Shown: one piece after another, positions 45,401 through 57,400 of the stretch
Layout: every line of letters starts with the position of its first letter
Position numbering within the stretch: position 1 is the first letter of the stretch
DNA from: Aradus depressus
Lineage: Eukaryota; Arthropoda; Insecta; Hemiptera; Aradidae
DNA: 64,000 nt
Direction: 5' to 3'
Assembly (NCBI GenBank): GCA_963662175.1
Contig: OY759221.1
Coordinates: 16,644,027 to 16,708,026, forward strand
The notes under the pieces: generated by a model
Database searches by the model: none
Seen by the model: only the letters and a program-made list of their open reading frames with translations
Told to the model about the DNA's origin: nothing
Translations under genes and position numbers: made by a program

Positions 45401-48400
45401 ACACAAACAAACTGACAGAGGATTAATTTCATTCATATAAATTTATTATGCTCACAATAGGAAAGGTCTGTCTCGTAAAAATCTATAAAATTCAAATTTA
45501 TTTCTTTAATCTTGTTGGTTGACTTCAAACAAAATTGAACCACAGAAGTTAAAGTTTTTAATCCCTGATTCAGTCTTCAATGATTTTGAACCAATTTGAC
45601 CTCTTCATAATATCTTCTAAGTTGAGGAACGCGGACATATTGTGGAATTTGTAATAAAAATGTCTATGACAGATTTTTAACATGTCTATGACGACAGATA
45701 TTTAATATGTCTATGTCTATGACATATGTTTTAAAAAATTTTAATTAAAAAGAAATCTTAAAAAAAGAAAAAAACATTTCTCAGTCTAAATGTAACTTGC
45801 CATTGCTGCCACAGTAAATACTTAATATTTATGGCTAAAAATTGTTTAATTTATTATTTTTTCATTAGTCTATTTTTTTAATAATTAAGAAGACCTCTTA
45901 GACATCTCAAGTGATGAGATTAACTTTTAATTTGTTTGTTTTTTCTGTCTCAACTAATAAAAAAATAAAATTAATTAATTTTTTTGATATATTGTCTATT
46001 TAGTATACATAAACTCTCGGTCTCGGCAGTATACCATCGTCATGTCTAGTTGTAAACTAAATCTTACTTTAAGAGCACCAGTAGCTCAGCATGCTAGTCT
46101 ACTGAGCTCATGATCGCGGGTTCGAACTATACCTGGCCGTGGCCCTTATGGAAGGTGAAAAGACTTTGAGCACGCCGTCCTTCAGGTGGGACGTTAAGCG
46201 ATGGTCCCAAGTTTTTGCGATGTCAGGTACTCGTTAAAGACCCTATCCTAGGTGAATAAACATAGATATGCAAAATTTTGCACTCTCAGAGTACATTCGG
46301 GATCATATCCACCAGATTGAAGGAATAGTGCTCTGGTTGTAGGCGATATGTGTCACAATAACTAAATCACAGTTTATAACTAAACCTGACGACGGTGTTT
46401 GTTTTATTTATTTATTATAAGTTTCCATAGTATCTCCGTGTTTCTCACTTATAAGTCTAGGTCATCGCCTGGTACTAAGTGGGCTTTTGGCCGCTCTAGT
46501 GGACATGAGCCCGATTCTACTGCGGGAGTCCTAAATAATTAGTTTTAATTGAAACAGAAAAAAAAGTTGTATGTTTACATTTATATTTTATGTCAATTTT
46601 TATTTTTTTTTGTGATTTTAGACAAAAATTGACTTCGCCCAAATGGAACCGGTTCAAAGGAGTTCGCCTACGATGGAAAGATAAAATACGGTTGAATAAT
46701 GTTATTTGGCGGTGCTGGCACATGCAGTGTAGGTTATATTTTTTATCAAACATTATGATTATATTTTTTGTATTTATATTTGATATTCTTCTTATATATA
46801 TTTTTTTTTATCTTGTATTTAGTACATTTTATCATTCTGGTTGTGTAATGTTTTTTTTTAATCGTGTAAATCTATCTCTTCATAGTGTGATATACATTTT
46901 TTAATATTTATGTTATTATCTACAATGTGGAAATAATTATGAAAATATGTACGAGTATATAGTATTTAAATATTTATTACTTTTATTTTGATATGATAGA
47001 CATAAAATTCAGTGTGAGGTTTATTGAGAGCACAAAGATAGTTGATTAATTCTTGCCGCTTAAGTACAGGTGATTCACTCATTTTGCAACTTTTACGTCA
47101 TTGTAGTCAATAGCGATGGGTGATCTGCAGTTTGCCATCCTGTTTAGAAGACCAGTTCTTTTGAGAAAAGTAATTCATACACATTTTATCACTAAAAGAG
47201 GGCTCGAAACCTTGACCTTGAGTTTAATAGACAGCTAAGCTTCTTATTAATCACACACATATACATATAAAACTATGTGTAAACTATATACATATATGTA
47301 TATAGAGAGTTTTTTTTTGGCGCCTATGATTTGCATTAGTTTTATGAGAACGAAACAGAGTAATCCTGCTGTTGTTAATACTATCATTAATGAATAAACT
47401 GCGTTTTCTATATTTTTCTTTTATTTGAATTCATTATTTTAAGTATTCGGTACTTTACGTTCCTAAAATCTTAGGTGCCATTAAAAAAAGTATTATTTAA
47501 AAGTATAAATAAATGTAAAAAAATAACTATCGGTGGATCAAGACTATGTACTTCCCCAGTACGAATTAATTACGTTTTCGCTTTTCCTCCAAAGCCAATC
47601 GACCGTTTGGGTTAAAACTTACTAAACTAAATTTTGTGTCGGGAGTATTTGAGTCAAGCCCTCCTCCCCTTCAACCGAATCCTCAGAAAATTTGTAGGTG
47701 TCATCTTTATAGGGTTTTGAATGTACATATAAAATTTCAGGTTCATAAATTGACTACATTGGAAGTTGTTGGGATTTTTGGGTTGAGCCCATCTCTGTTC
47801 CCCCCCCCCCCCCCCCCCCTCCTTTCGCTGACTCCCCTGAAAATTAATAGATGATGTCCTTACAGGGCTTTGAATATACATATCTTTTATGTCAACACAT
47901 TCATTACAACGGCAGTTAAGCCTCCCCCCCCCCCCCCCCCCTGTCTTTCGCTGATTTGACACAAAATCAGTAGATGTCGTCCTTAGAGGATTCTGGATAC
48001 TCATATAAAATTTCGCGTCGATACATTCATTCTATCGGGAGTTACCGTGTTCACAGACACACGAATCAGGATTTTGGAAAACGTGAAATTCCGTTCAAAA
48101 CTCTGCATCGAATTTCTGACCGATTACATACCTTCCCATATACCTGTGGAAGTAATACATTATTTATAGATTTATTCAAGCCAATCACGGATGTTTCTAC
48201 TCTTTGTCGTACGAATTATTCGGCGCAATTTGTGGGAATTTGAGCAGGACAAGAATATAACAAGATATAATTTTATGAATTAATACAAAATGTGTTGGTT
48301 TATCAGTAACAAATTATTATTTTTTTTTAATATAAAAATGCAGTTAATGACTGTTGTGGAACAATTCTGCTATTAATTACTTGCAAGTGAACAATCTTTT

Positions 48401-51400
48401 ACTGATATGAAACGTAATTGAATTCACTGATAAATATACATTGTCGTTTTCAAATTTTTATTTTAAAAGTGTTATCATATTTTACGATATATACTATAGA
48501 TGTATATTCTATAACAAAAATATTATCCTATTGAATGAAGTATATATATTACGGGTAAAGTTAGATTAACGGTTAAACCTAGGATTACCCGGGTAAACCT
48601 AGTAGTACCCGCTGCCGCTTGGTTAAAGTTGGGTGTACTAATAATGACAAGGCCATTAGTGGACGTATGTTCCACTATAAAGATTAGGTACTTATTAATT
48701 AGCTCGACCACACCTCAATTTCCATTGTTGTAAGCTGTCTAACAGCGATAATCATTCATCTGGGTACATAAATTCCTAGAACAAACATAAATCGAAATAT
48801 TACAAAATTTGGGGGCGTATTTGCCGGCATTCCGCCGGCGGGACGATATATCTCCGATATATCCTCCCGTCGTTCCTATATTTGAAGTAGTACAGGTTCT
48901 AGCTTTAACATATACTTTACCCGGGTAAAGCCCGAAACGTGAACTATTTCAATTATATTTCGGACTTTATCCAAGCGGCAGCGGGTATTACTAGGTTTAC
49001 CCGGGTAATCCTAGGTTTAACCGTTAATCTAACTTTACCCATAGCATATATATATCCAGCTGTAAGTATAGGAGAAGTTATGTAATCAATCAGAAATTCG
49101 ATGTGGAGTTTTCACTGAAATTTCATATTTTCTGACCCCCTGGAAAAAAATATATCCTGTATTTCTTTTATATTTGTATCCAGAACCTCGTAAGGATAAC
49201 GACACCTATTGATTTTCAGTCGAAAAGAAGGAATGGGGTTGGGATGCTCAAAAGAAAAACCCCAATAACTGCCAAAGTAATGAATTTATAGATACGAAAT
49301 TTTGTTTCCCCGACCTACCCTTAGTAACTAAATCTGGGCTGGCTAAATAAATTTGGTCGATTCCGCTGAAAATTAATAGGTGCGCTTATAAGACTTTGAA
49401 TTTACGTATGAAGTTTTTCGTCAATAGATTCATTACAACTGCAGTTATTAGAGCTTTTGTGTTAAGCCTCCCCTCTAATCCCTCCTCACTTGGGCCGAAT
49501 TGCCTGAAAATCAATAGGTGTCGTCATAAGATGGTTCTGGATACAACATATAAAATTTTGTATTTCGTTCCTGTCTTTTTATCGTGTTGACAGACACACT
49601 TTTTTAAAAATTATATTTGTTTCAATTATAATTAAACGAAATGCATTTATTCGCCATTTTATTTTATTTTATTTTATGTTTCGTATTTGTTCCAGTTATA
49701 AACAAACAAAATACATTAGTTTGCCAATTTGCATCTCCTTTGGATGTGGACACTCATAACAAACCGGAGGTATTGTATTTCAAGATGAATATTTATGTTG
49801 TTTAATTATTATTATTATATTTTAATAGCCAAACTTAAAATTTACAGGCAATCGTTTTAGAGGGAAAATATTGGAAAAGGAAGTTGAACGCAGTTACCGC
49901 TGAATATAAAAAATGGCGAATGTACACGCACAATCAAATACTTGGAAGGCCAGAAAAATACGGGCACGATTTGGTATGTTATTTTTTAAATAATTTTTTT
50001 CTGTCAGTTTCATCCTGAACTAGGGTTTATAATATTTTTAAAAAAATGTTCTTCATTACTTCAATTTTAGGAAAGTTGAAATCACAATTGAAAAGCTAGA
50101 AATTGTTTGAAAACCGCTTGAGAGCGTCGAAAGTACAGTTAGCTTGCTTGTCTGCCTTGCTCAAGATCAAGGGTTCGAGACCTGACCCTCTGATGTTTTA
50201 TTTATCTCTCTGAGCACGCCGTCCTTCGTTAAGCTATGATCCCGGTTCGATGTTAGGTTAAAGGCGCTTAGGTTTGGTAACTAAATCTGGATAGGCAAAA
50301 TTATTGAGTCGGACTCATGATGAAAGAGCGCTCTGGTAGTATTATGCAAGATGACCTCGTAGTTTAAATCCGAGAGGACATAAAACTGCTTCAGTTCCGT
50401 TTATAAAGGAAGCGAATTGTATGAAATGAACACAGAATTATGTATAGGACAGGTAATGATGTATTATGTATAAATTTGGGTAATTAATCCCTCCTCAAAA
50501 GTTTAAACTACAAAAATAGTAGACATTTTTTTTTTTCAACAAGTTCCGATTTTTGTGGAAAGGTTTAGTGATCTGAGCGTGCGCTTTGTTCAGTTCTTTC
50601 AACATTGTTGGCTGTATTGTTTAAAAACATTGAACAAATGATCAGGTGGCTGTTTTCATGAACGGTTAAGTTAGTATGACTCATGGTCTCAAGGTTATAT
50701 CACCCAGTACCAGAGTGCTTCTTCGTCACTCTGGTGGACATGAGCCCGACTCTACTATGAGAGTGCAAAATTTTGCCTATGTTTATTCAACTAGGGTAGG
50801 GGTCTTTAACGAGTACCTTACATCGCACAGGCTCGGGACCATCGCTTAACGTTCCATCCGAAGGACGGCGGGCTCAAGGATTTTTCACCTCCCAGATAAA
50901 AATCTAAGGGCCTCGGCCGGGTTTTGAACCCGCTATCTTGAGCTCAGTAACGGTAAGGACGTATAGTATAAAAAAGTGTGTACCCAAGGAATGGAATAGG
51001 ACTTGTACTGAGGCTTAAAGAACCCCAAGTCCAAGAACATGTTTGTTGGCAAATTTTGAATTTAACCTGTTCATATTTTAATCTCATGTGGTAATAGATC
51101 ATGCCATTTCTCTATCAAATTCAGATTAAAATAATGTTTATATTATTGGAATCATTATAACCCAAACACAGAAGACAGCTGATGTAACAGTGCAGTTCCC
51201 TTCCATTATCAGTGTTTCGGTGTTGCAGTGATCCGTCTATTCTCATTTCATAATTCGGTTCCGAGTTTAGTTTCATTTCATAATTCTATTTGAGTGACAG
51301 TGTGGCTTCAAGATGAGTGTTACATTAATCATTGTTGAGATCTTCACCAATCGTGCGGATAAACGGCTAGATTTTCATCTTCAAAAATGTAAATATGTTA

Positions 51401-54400
51401 CTTATTGGGATGATATATTTTTATGCTATGCTCCTTTCCCGACGAGTGAATTCCAAAGAACAAAATTTACTTAACAAAAAAGTGTTATATATATATTTAT
51501 TTAACACTTCATAAATATATACCTATTTGTTTTATTCAAATAATTAATTGACCATGGGTTCGAACCGGGTATCTTGATATTAACAAGGTTTCTTTTACAA
51601 TGTTTACGACTGTAACGTATCTTAAAGTTAATTTATAGAGTTTAATTATAAAAATTTAATATTTTCTCTGTCGGATAAAGCTTATTAGGCTTAAGTGCAC
51701 ATACATCAAAATAATTGAAACATAGTGAATTGCGTATAAATTTATGTTATTAATAGGCTTAAAAGTGCTATGAAAAAACTATGATAAATAAAATATTCCA
51801 TTTAAACTTTTGAACAATGCACTGAGTTTGATTTATTTTTCACATTTAGACTGTCAATTTACGAGATGTGTATCAAGGATATTCTATAGTAACACTTTTG
51901 TTATAAATTAAGTTTTTGGCGAAAGGACACTTCCGTTTTACTTTTAACGGTTAAAATATTTAAATAGAAGTTACAGAATGTATCCTGATTTAAAGGCTTA
52001 TTTCACAAGAAAAACAAATTTTTTTTTTAATGTAATATTTGCAACTTTTTTCACCAGCTGAATACGAATATACATGTTTTTTTTATTTTCATTTTTATAT
52101 TACCAATTTATTAATTGTTGAATGTTCTTATGTGTAGCTTGCCGAATTCGAAAGTTACGAATGGCAGTCGCAGCCTTCCGACAGTCAGATGATGGTAGAT
52201 GAGGATTATATGGGTCTCATGAGTGATACATTATTTTCAACGATCACTGGAAATGTTCCTTTTCCTTTTCCAGACACGAGGGAAATTGGTGAGAAATTAT
52301 GTTATTTAAAATGTAATAAATATAAACAAAAATATAATTTAATAAACATATTAAATATTTTACAAAAATGATTACAACTATAAATAAATCAGTATGAATA
52401 CAAAAAAAAAAAATTATCTAAAAGAGTAAAATTTTGGGGTGAACATTTCTAACCTGTTTAATTTTGGAAATGGTTATAAATTACATTATGATAATATTCT
52501 CTGCTCTGTTTCGTCTGGTTAAATTATATACTACTTGGAGAATGAAGTATTTTTGGAATTGAGATGATCACTTTTGATTCTAAGTGAGTCACAAAAATGT
52601 TTACCATAAAGTTCAGCAAATAAATTAAATATACTGATGATTGGATTCTATAATCGCTAGGTCGTAAAACCTAAAAAATAAATGTAAGAATAATAAAGCG
52701 GTCAAAGTATATATTCTATAAATTCAGAATCTCCTTACACAACCCAAAAATGAGTTTTATGTTTTGTTATTGCATCTAATTAAAAAATATAAATATAATA
52801 TATTATTACTATATTATAATTTCATATTTTAAGTGCGGAAATATAAGTAGTAAGTTCTATAATGGTGGGTTGAGGTAATGTTCATTGTGTTATAAATTTA
52901 TCGGAAAAACACCTATATTATTGCAATAATATAGAGGCGAATTGCGGATGTGGTTTGTCCACCGCAATTGAGTTTTACGCCTTCCATTATCAATATAAAC
53001 ATTTTAAAAAGAATTTTATAGTAATATATAAATTCAAGGAACACGCTAAAGTTTAATTATTACCTTATATGCTATTAAAAATTTCAAAATAACGAAATTT
53101 TCTTATGCTGGACAGAAACTCTGTAAAATTAAACAACTCATTGAAAAATAGTGAGTTCTGAGTTTCAAAACATTCGTTGTCAATTTAATTTTTTTTTTTT
53201 TTTAGTTTTTTTAGTATAAAAGGTTGAAAAAGTATTTTTATTATGAGGATTTCAAAAATATATAAACCTTTTTTGGTTTTCTTCTAAAACCCGTTTGCAC
53301 GAGTAGTATCCACCCCGTTATTTTCGTATTCATGAGAAAATTATGAAAAAAATAAAATTTGAAATACACGTTCTGTTCATACTTATTTTCCCCATAAATT
53401 AGTTTTAATTGTTCTATTGCAAATGCTTAGTTCAATTGCTCTTTTGAGATCTATAAGGTGAAAAATTAATAAAAATATACTCGAAAAAAAAAAATATATA
53501 TGTATATAGTGTACCGGTTTCGGCTTACGCTATCGTCAGGACGAAGTTAACAGTAACATTGGTAAATGTTTAAGTTGAGATTAGTTCGCGTCCAACATCC
53601 CTCTAAAATTTTTGATCAAGGCCACTAGTATCTTGCAAATTTTTATCTGAGAGACGTACTATTAAATTTAACTAATGTTTAGGTCAATGACAGGTCGATT
53701 GAAGATAATGTTTGTATGTATTTTGTTTCTAATCACTAGTGATTTACGCTAATATTCACCTCGAGAAATAATTTTTGCTATTATTTTTAATAATATAAAT
53801 TATAAAATTATGTTCTATTTTACAGCGAGAGGTGCAAATTTGGCTGATTTTATTCAACCAAGTTTGGTTCAGCTGCAACCGAGTTTAGATGAATTTATGG
53901 ACATTGAGCCTCTTCATGGTGAGTTTTGTTTTATAACTGATTTCCATGAAACTTTATTTTTGGTATCATGCAATATTGAAATTTCCGTTAAACTGACCAA
54001 AATTGTGGATAAGGTTGAGCTCAACTTTCATCAATAGGATTCATTGTTGCAGTCACTCGTCATACAATAATGGGTTTGATAGGATGGCGGTTGAAGGATG
54101 CACATTAAGTCTATCCTGGTTACTCATAGCTCTGAAGATACCACCTATTGAAGAAACTACTGTGATTAGATGTATTGGGAGGGCTGGTGTGTAAACCTAG
54201 GGACCTAAGCATCCAATGCTCTTATCCCTTCCTGTTAGCTAGTCCTAAATCCAGGTTTACTTACCTAAGGTATGGGGTGTTTAGTAGGAGAACCTGACAT
54301 AGCAAAGGTCCCATAACAAAACCATATGGGCTTCTGCCGGGTTTTGAACCCGCGATCTTGAGCTCAGTAGGCTAGCACGCTACCACTATTGTCATATTTT

Positions 54401-57400
54401 GACTTTTTTAGAAAATTAAACGATATGAAGTCAAATTTGAATTTTGAAGTTAATTCTGACATTTTCGTAAAAATGCGACCAATTACGATCTCTCCCCTCC
54501 CATTCATAATTGAGTGAGATGCCTCATAGCCTATGTTTAATCCGGGCTTTTAACGATGTTACATATGAAATCTAATATAAATCCGATCAACAGTTGAAGA
54601 ACCAGGTAACACTTGATACTCCCTTAAGGCCAGATCATCTATAAATCCCTTCAGAGCTCAAATAAAAATTTAAAGTAATATAGACACTTTTCTTCAAGGT
54701 TTCATGACTTTACCAAATTTTTTTTTAGCTCTAGTTTTCAGCTAGTATAGCGCCGGATAAGGACAAATACAAAAAAAAATTATAGATTGTAAGTCAGTAG
54801 TTTTGTTGTACAGAGATAGTTTTGAAGGACGTGTCACCTAGCCTAGAGAATTGTTTTAATTTCCGATTCAGTCTGGTTTCAGTCTACTATGTGGGTTCCT
54901 GAGGCCTGAGGTGACATCAGTTCGTCTGATGTTTATTTTTTTCAGATCTTCTCTGTTCGCGATTGGCTACAGTACCTGAAGAAGTAACCTCGCCACTTCA
55001 CTCTTTGACCTACTCTACCACCAAGCCTACCACTTCAGTGGCAGCACCTCCAACCTCCGCTTCTTCTACTGACTCTAGGCTCGATCAGTCCTACCAACAT
55101 CAGCAGCAGCAGACAGGAGGCTCCTACCCTCCACTCTGGTACATCCCACCATATAACCAAGAGGCAACAGCACCACAGCCTCAGCCCCCACCACCCCCGC
55201 CTCCATACAGATCACCTCCGGTACCCCCGCCTCCACCACCTCCGAGGAAGGAAGAGGCAGCCTACGCTGTAGCCAAGCTTGCCAACAAAGTAAGCAGTAC
55301 ATAGCTATATATCCATCCATTAAGGGATGGGGGGAGCTAACATGTTTATACATTTAAAAAAAGTCGTCGGTGAATCACCGCTAAAATATAAAATTTTATG
55401 TCGATATATTTATTACATCGGCAGTTATTGGGATTTTTGAGTTGAGCCCCCTCTCCCCTTCGACTGACTCAGCTGAAAATAATATGTCGTCCTTTCATGT
55501 CAATACTTATTGAGAGTTTTTGTGTTAAGCCTCCCCTCAATCCCCCCTCCGATTTGGCTGAAAATCAATAGGTGTCGTCCTTAGAGTGTTCTGGATACAC
55601 ATATAAAATTTCGGGGGGTTATCGTGTTTACAGATACAGACGGAAACGTTTTTGTTAAATTTTTGTAATCAGGAAGACAGAAAAGAGTTTTAGACACATT
55701 ATATAATATATATGTATATAAATCCATAAAATTGAATCATAATTTATTACGTTTTTCAGCCAAAGTTGAAACATGTTTCAAGATCATTACCAGGTGGGAA
55801 CAAGAAACTGATCAGTACAAATAGCGCTCCTAGTCTACTTCAAACTGAAATGCCGGTTCAAACACTGCAGGCTTCTGCCTCAACATCACACCAACAACAG
55901 CAAAAGCAACAACAACAAAAGCAACAACAACGACAACAGAGAAACAACAGCAGTTCAGCTCTTCTTGAACAGTTGCTTACAACAAGTATGGACTTTTTTG
56001 TTTTTCTGTTTAGTTTTATAGCTGGTTTTATATAGCGTAGTTTTATAATAAACAATTTGAATGTATAATATCGCCGGATATGGTAAAAAAGCTAAATGAA
56101 CAAATAATAATAATTAAAAGTCGAAATAGTGGAGGACTCTTAACGATTGCAGCTCAAGTAAAGTGAGTCTTGATGGTATAAAATGATTATTACAAATAGA
56201 ATTGGAGAAGTTTGAGAGCAGTCAGAGGCAAGTATCACAGCAATAACCCAAGACCATGATATAGTTTCATAAATGTTCATTTGTCATGTGACCTGTTGCA
56301 CATTTCCTTCCTATCTGATGATAATGTCACTATTTCCCTTATGGAAACTCACAAAAACTTTTCATGCCTTAGTTAGTACTTCTTATTCTTCTTCTCATTT
56401 TATAAGTTGTTTCGTGCGTGCCTGGAAGCCTTGGACTTCCCCCTTACCTTGTCCTCTTGTCTTACCTTGAATTGAAGATACCAAGTCCTTCGTGAAGGAC
56501 CTAGTCTTCTTAGTAAATCTAAGAGTGCTCCTGTGGTATAATCTTCCTTTGTCATCATAATGAATGAAAAATGTGGAATCTTGTTCGAACAAATCTCGGG
56601 CGATATCTGATGAGGTAGATGTCGGGGATATGCATGGATGAGACTCCACATTGGCTGTTCGGCCGGAATCCTACGATTTGCTCTGTTGCTCCCTTCTCCC
56701 TCGCCTCAACCTCCAACATCCCAGTGGCTCCCGAAGCCACCATGTCGATGAGGTGTTGGACTCCACTGTTTATAACATTTTGGTTCAATTTGCTTACATT
56801 ACCTTTAAAAATAATTTCATCAGCCCTCTTTTATATTACAGTCGGTCCTTCCTCCTCCATTCTACTGGAGGCCGCCCGCCCTGCCTTTCTCAAATTGCAT
56901 GCTGGCCTCTCCTGCGGGGAGCCCTGTTCCCTGGCCAGCTGCATCTCCTGGGCAGAGGGACGGAAAGAATATAATTGAAGAGCTTGAAATTTTAATAATT
57001 AATTTGTTTCAGGTTCGTCAGGATCGTTGTTTAGCTTTATGGCAAATGAGCCAAGCAGCCAACCAAAACTGGGCTCTTCACCCACTCAGCGAAGTCAGTG
57101 TGTTGACGTCTCTTTCCTGCCTGGCCAATTCGATCAGCTTGATAATCAGCTCTTGTATCAAAATGCACCGAGGTATTTATCATTTAAGTTTCGTCAGAAT
57201 AAGGACAATTTTATTTCCAGATGGAATGGAGGGAAGAGGAATGGACATTTTTCAGAATAATCAAGAACTTTTCTGTGTCGATCCTCTGCTCTATAAGAAT
57301 GACATATATAGAATTTCAGTCAAGTCGACGTAAGGAATGAGGGGGTGTCTTAATTCAAAAATTTTATAAATTACTGACAACGAATCAATTAGGGAAGGAT

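Noticed and set aside
54963..55304. Mondo exon 7 as an independent proline-rich gene
   Set aside because: It lies between strong AG and GT signals with phases matching exons 6 and 8, and its start is not an ATG.
57220..57333. Open frame (GMEGRGMDIFQNNQELFCVD...) after Mondo exon 9, preceded by TTTCCAG, as an extra exon
   Set aside because: Its acceptor phase does not fit exon 9 (phase 2 joins into a stop), whereas exon 9 joins exon 10 at 58782 in perfect frame with family-like sequence. An alternative exon cannot be fully excluded.
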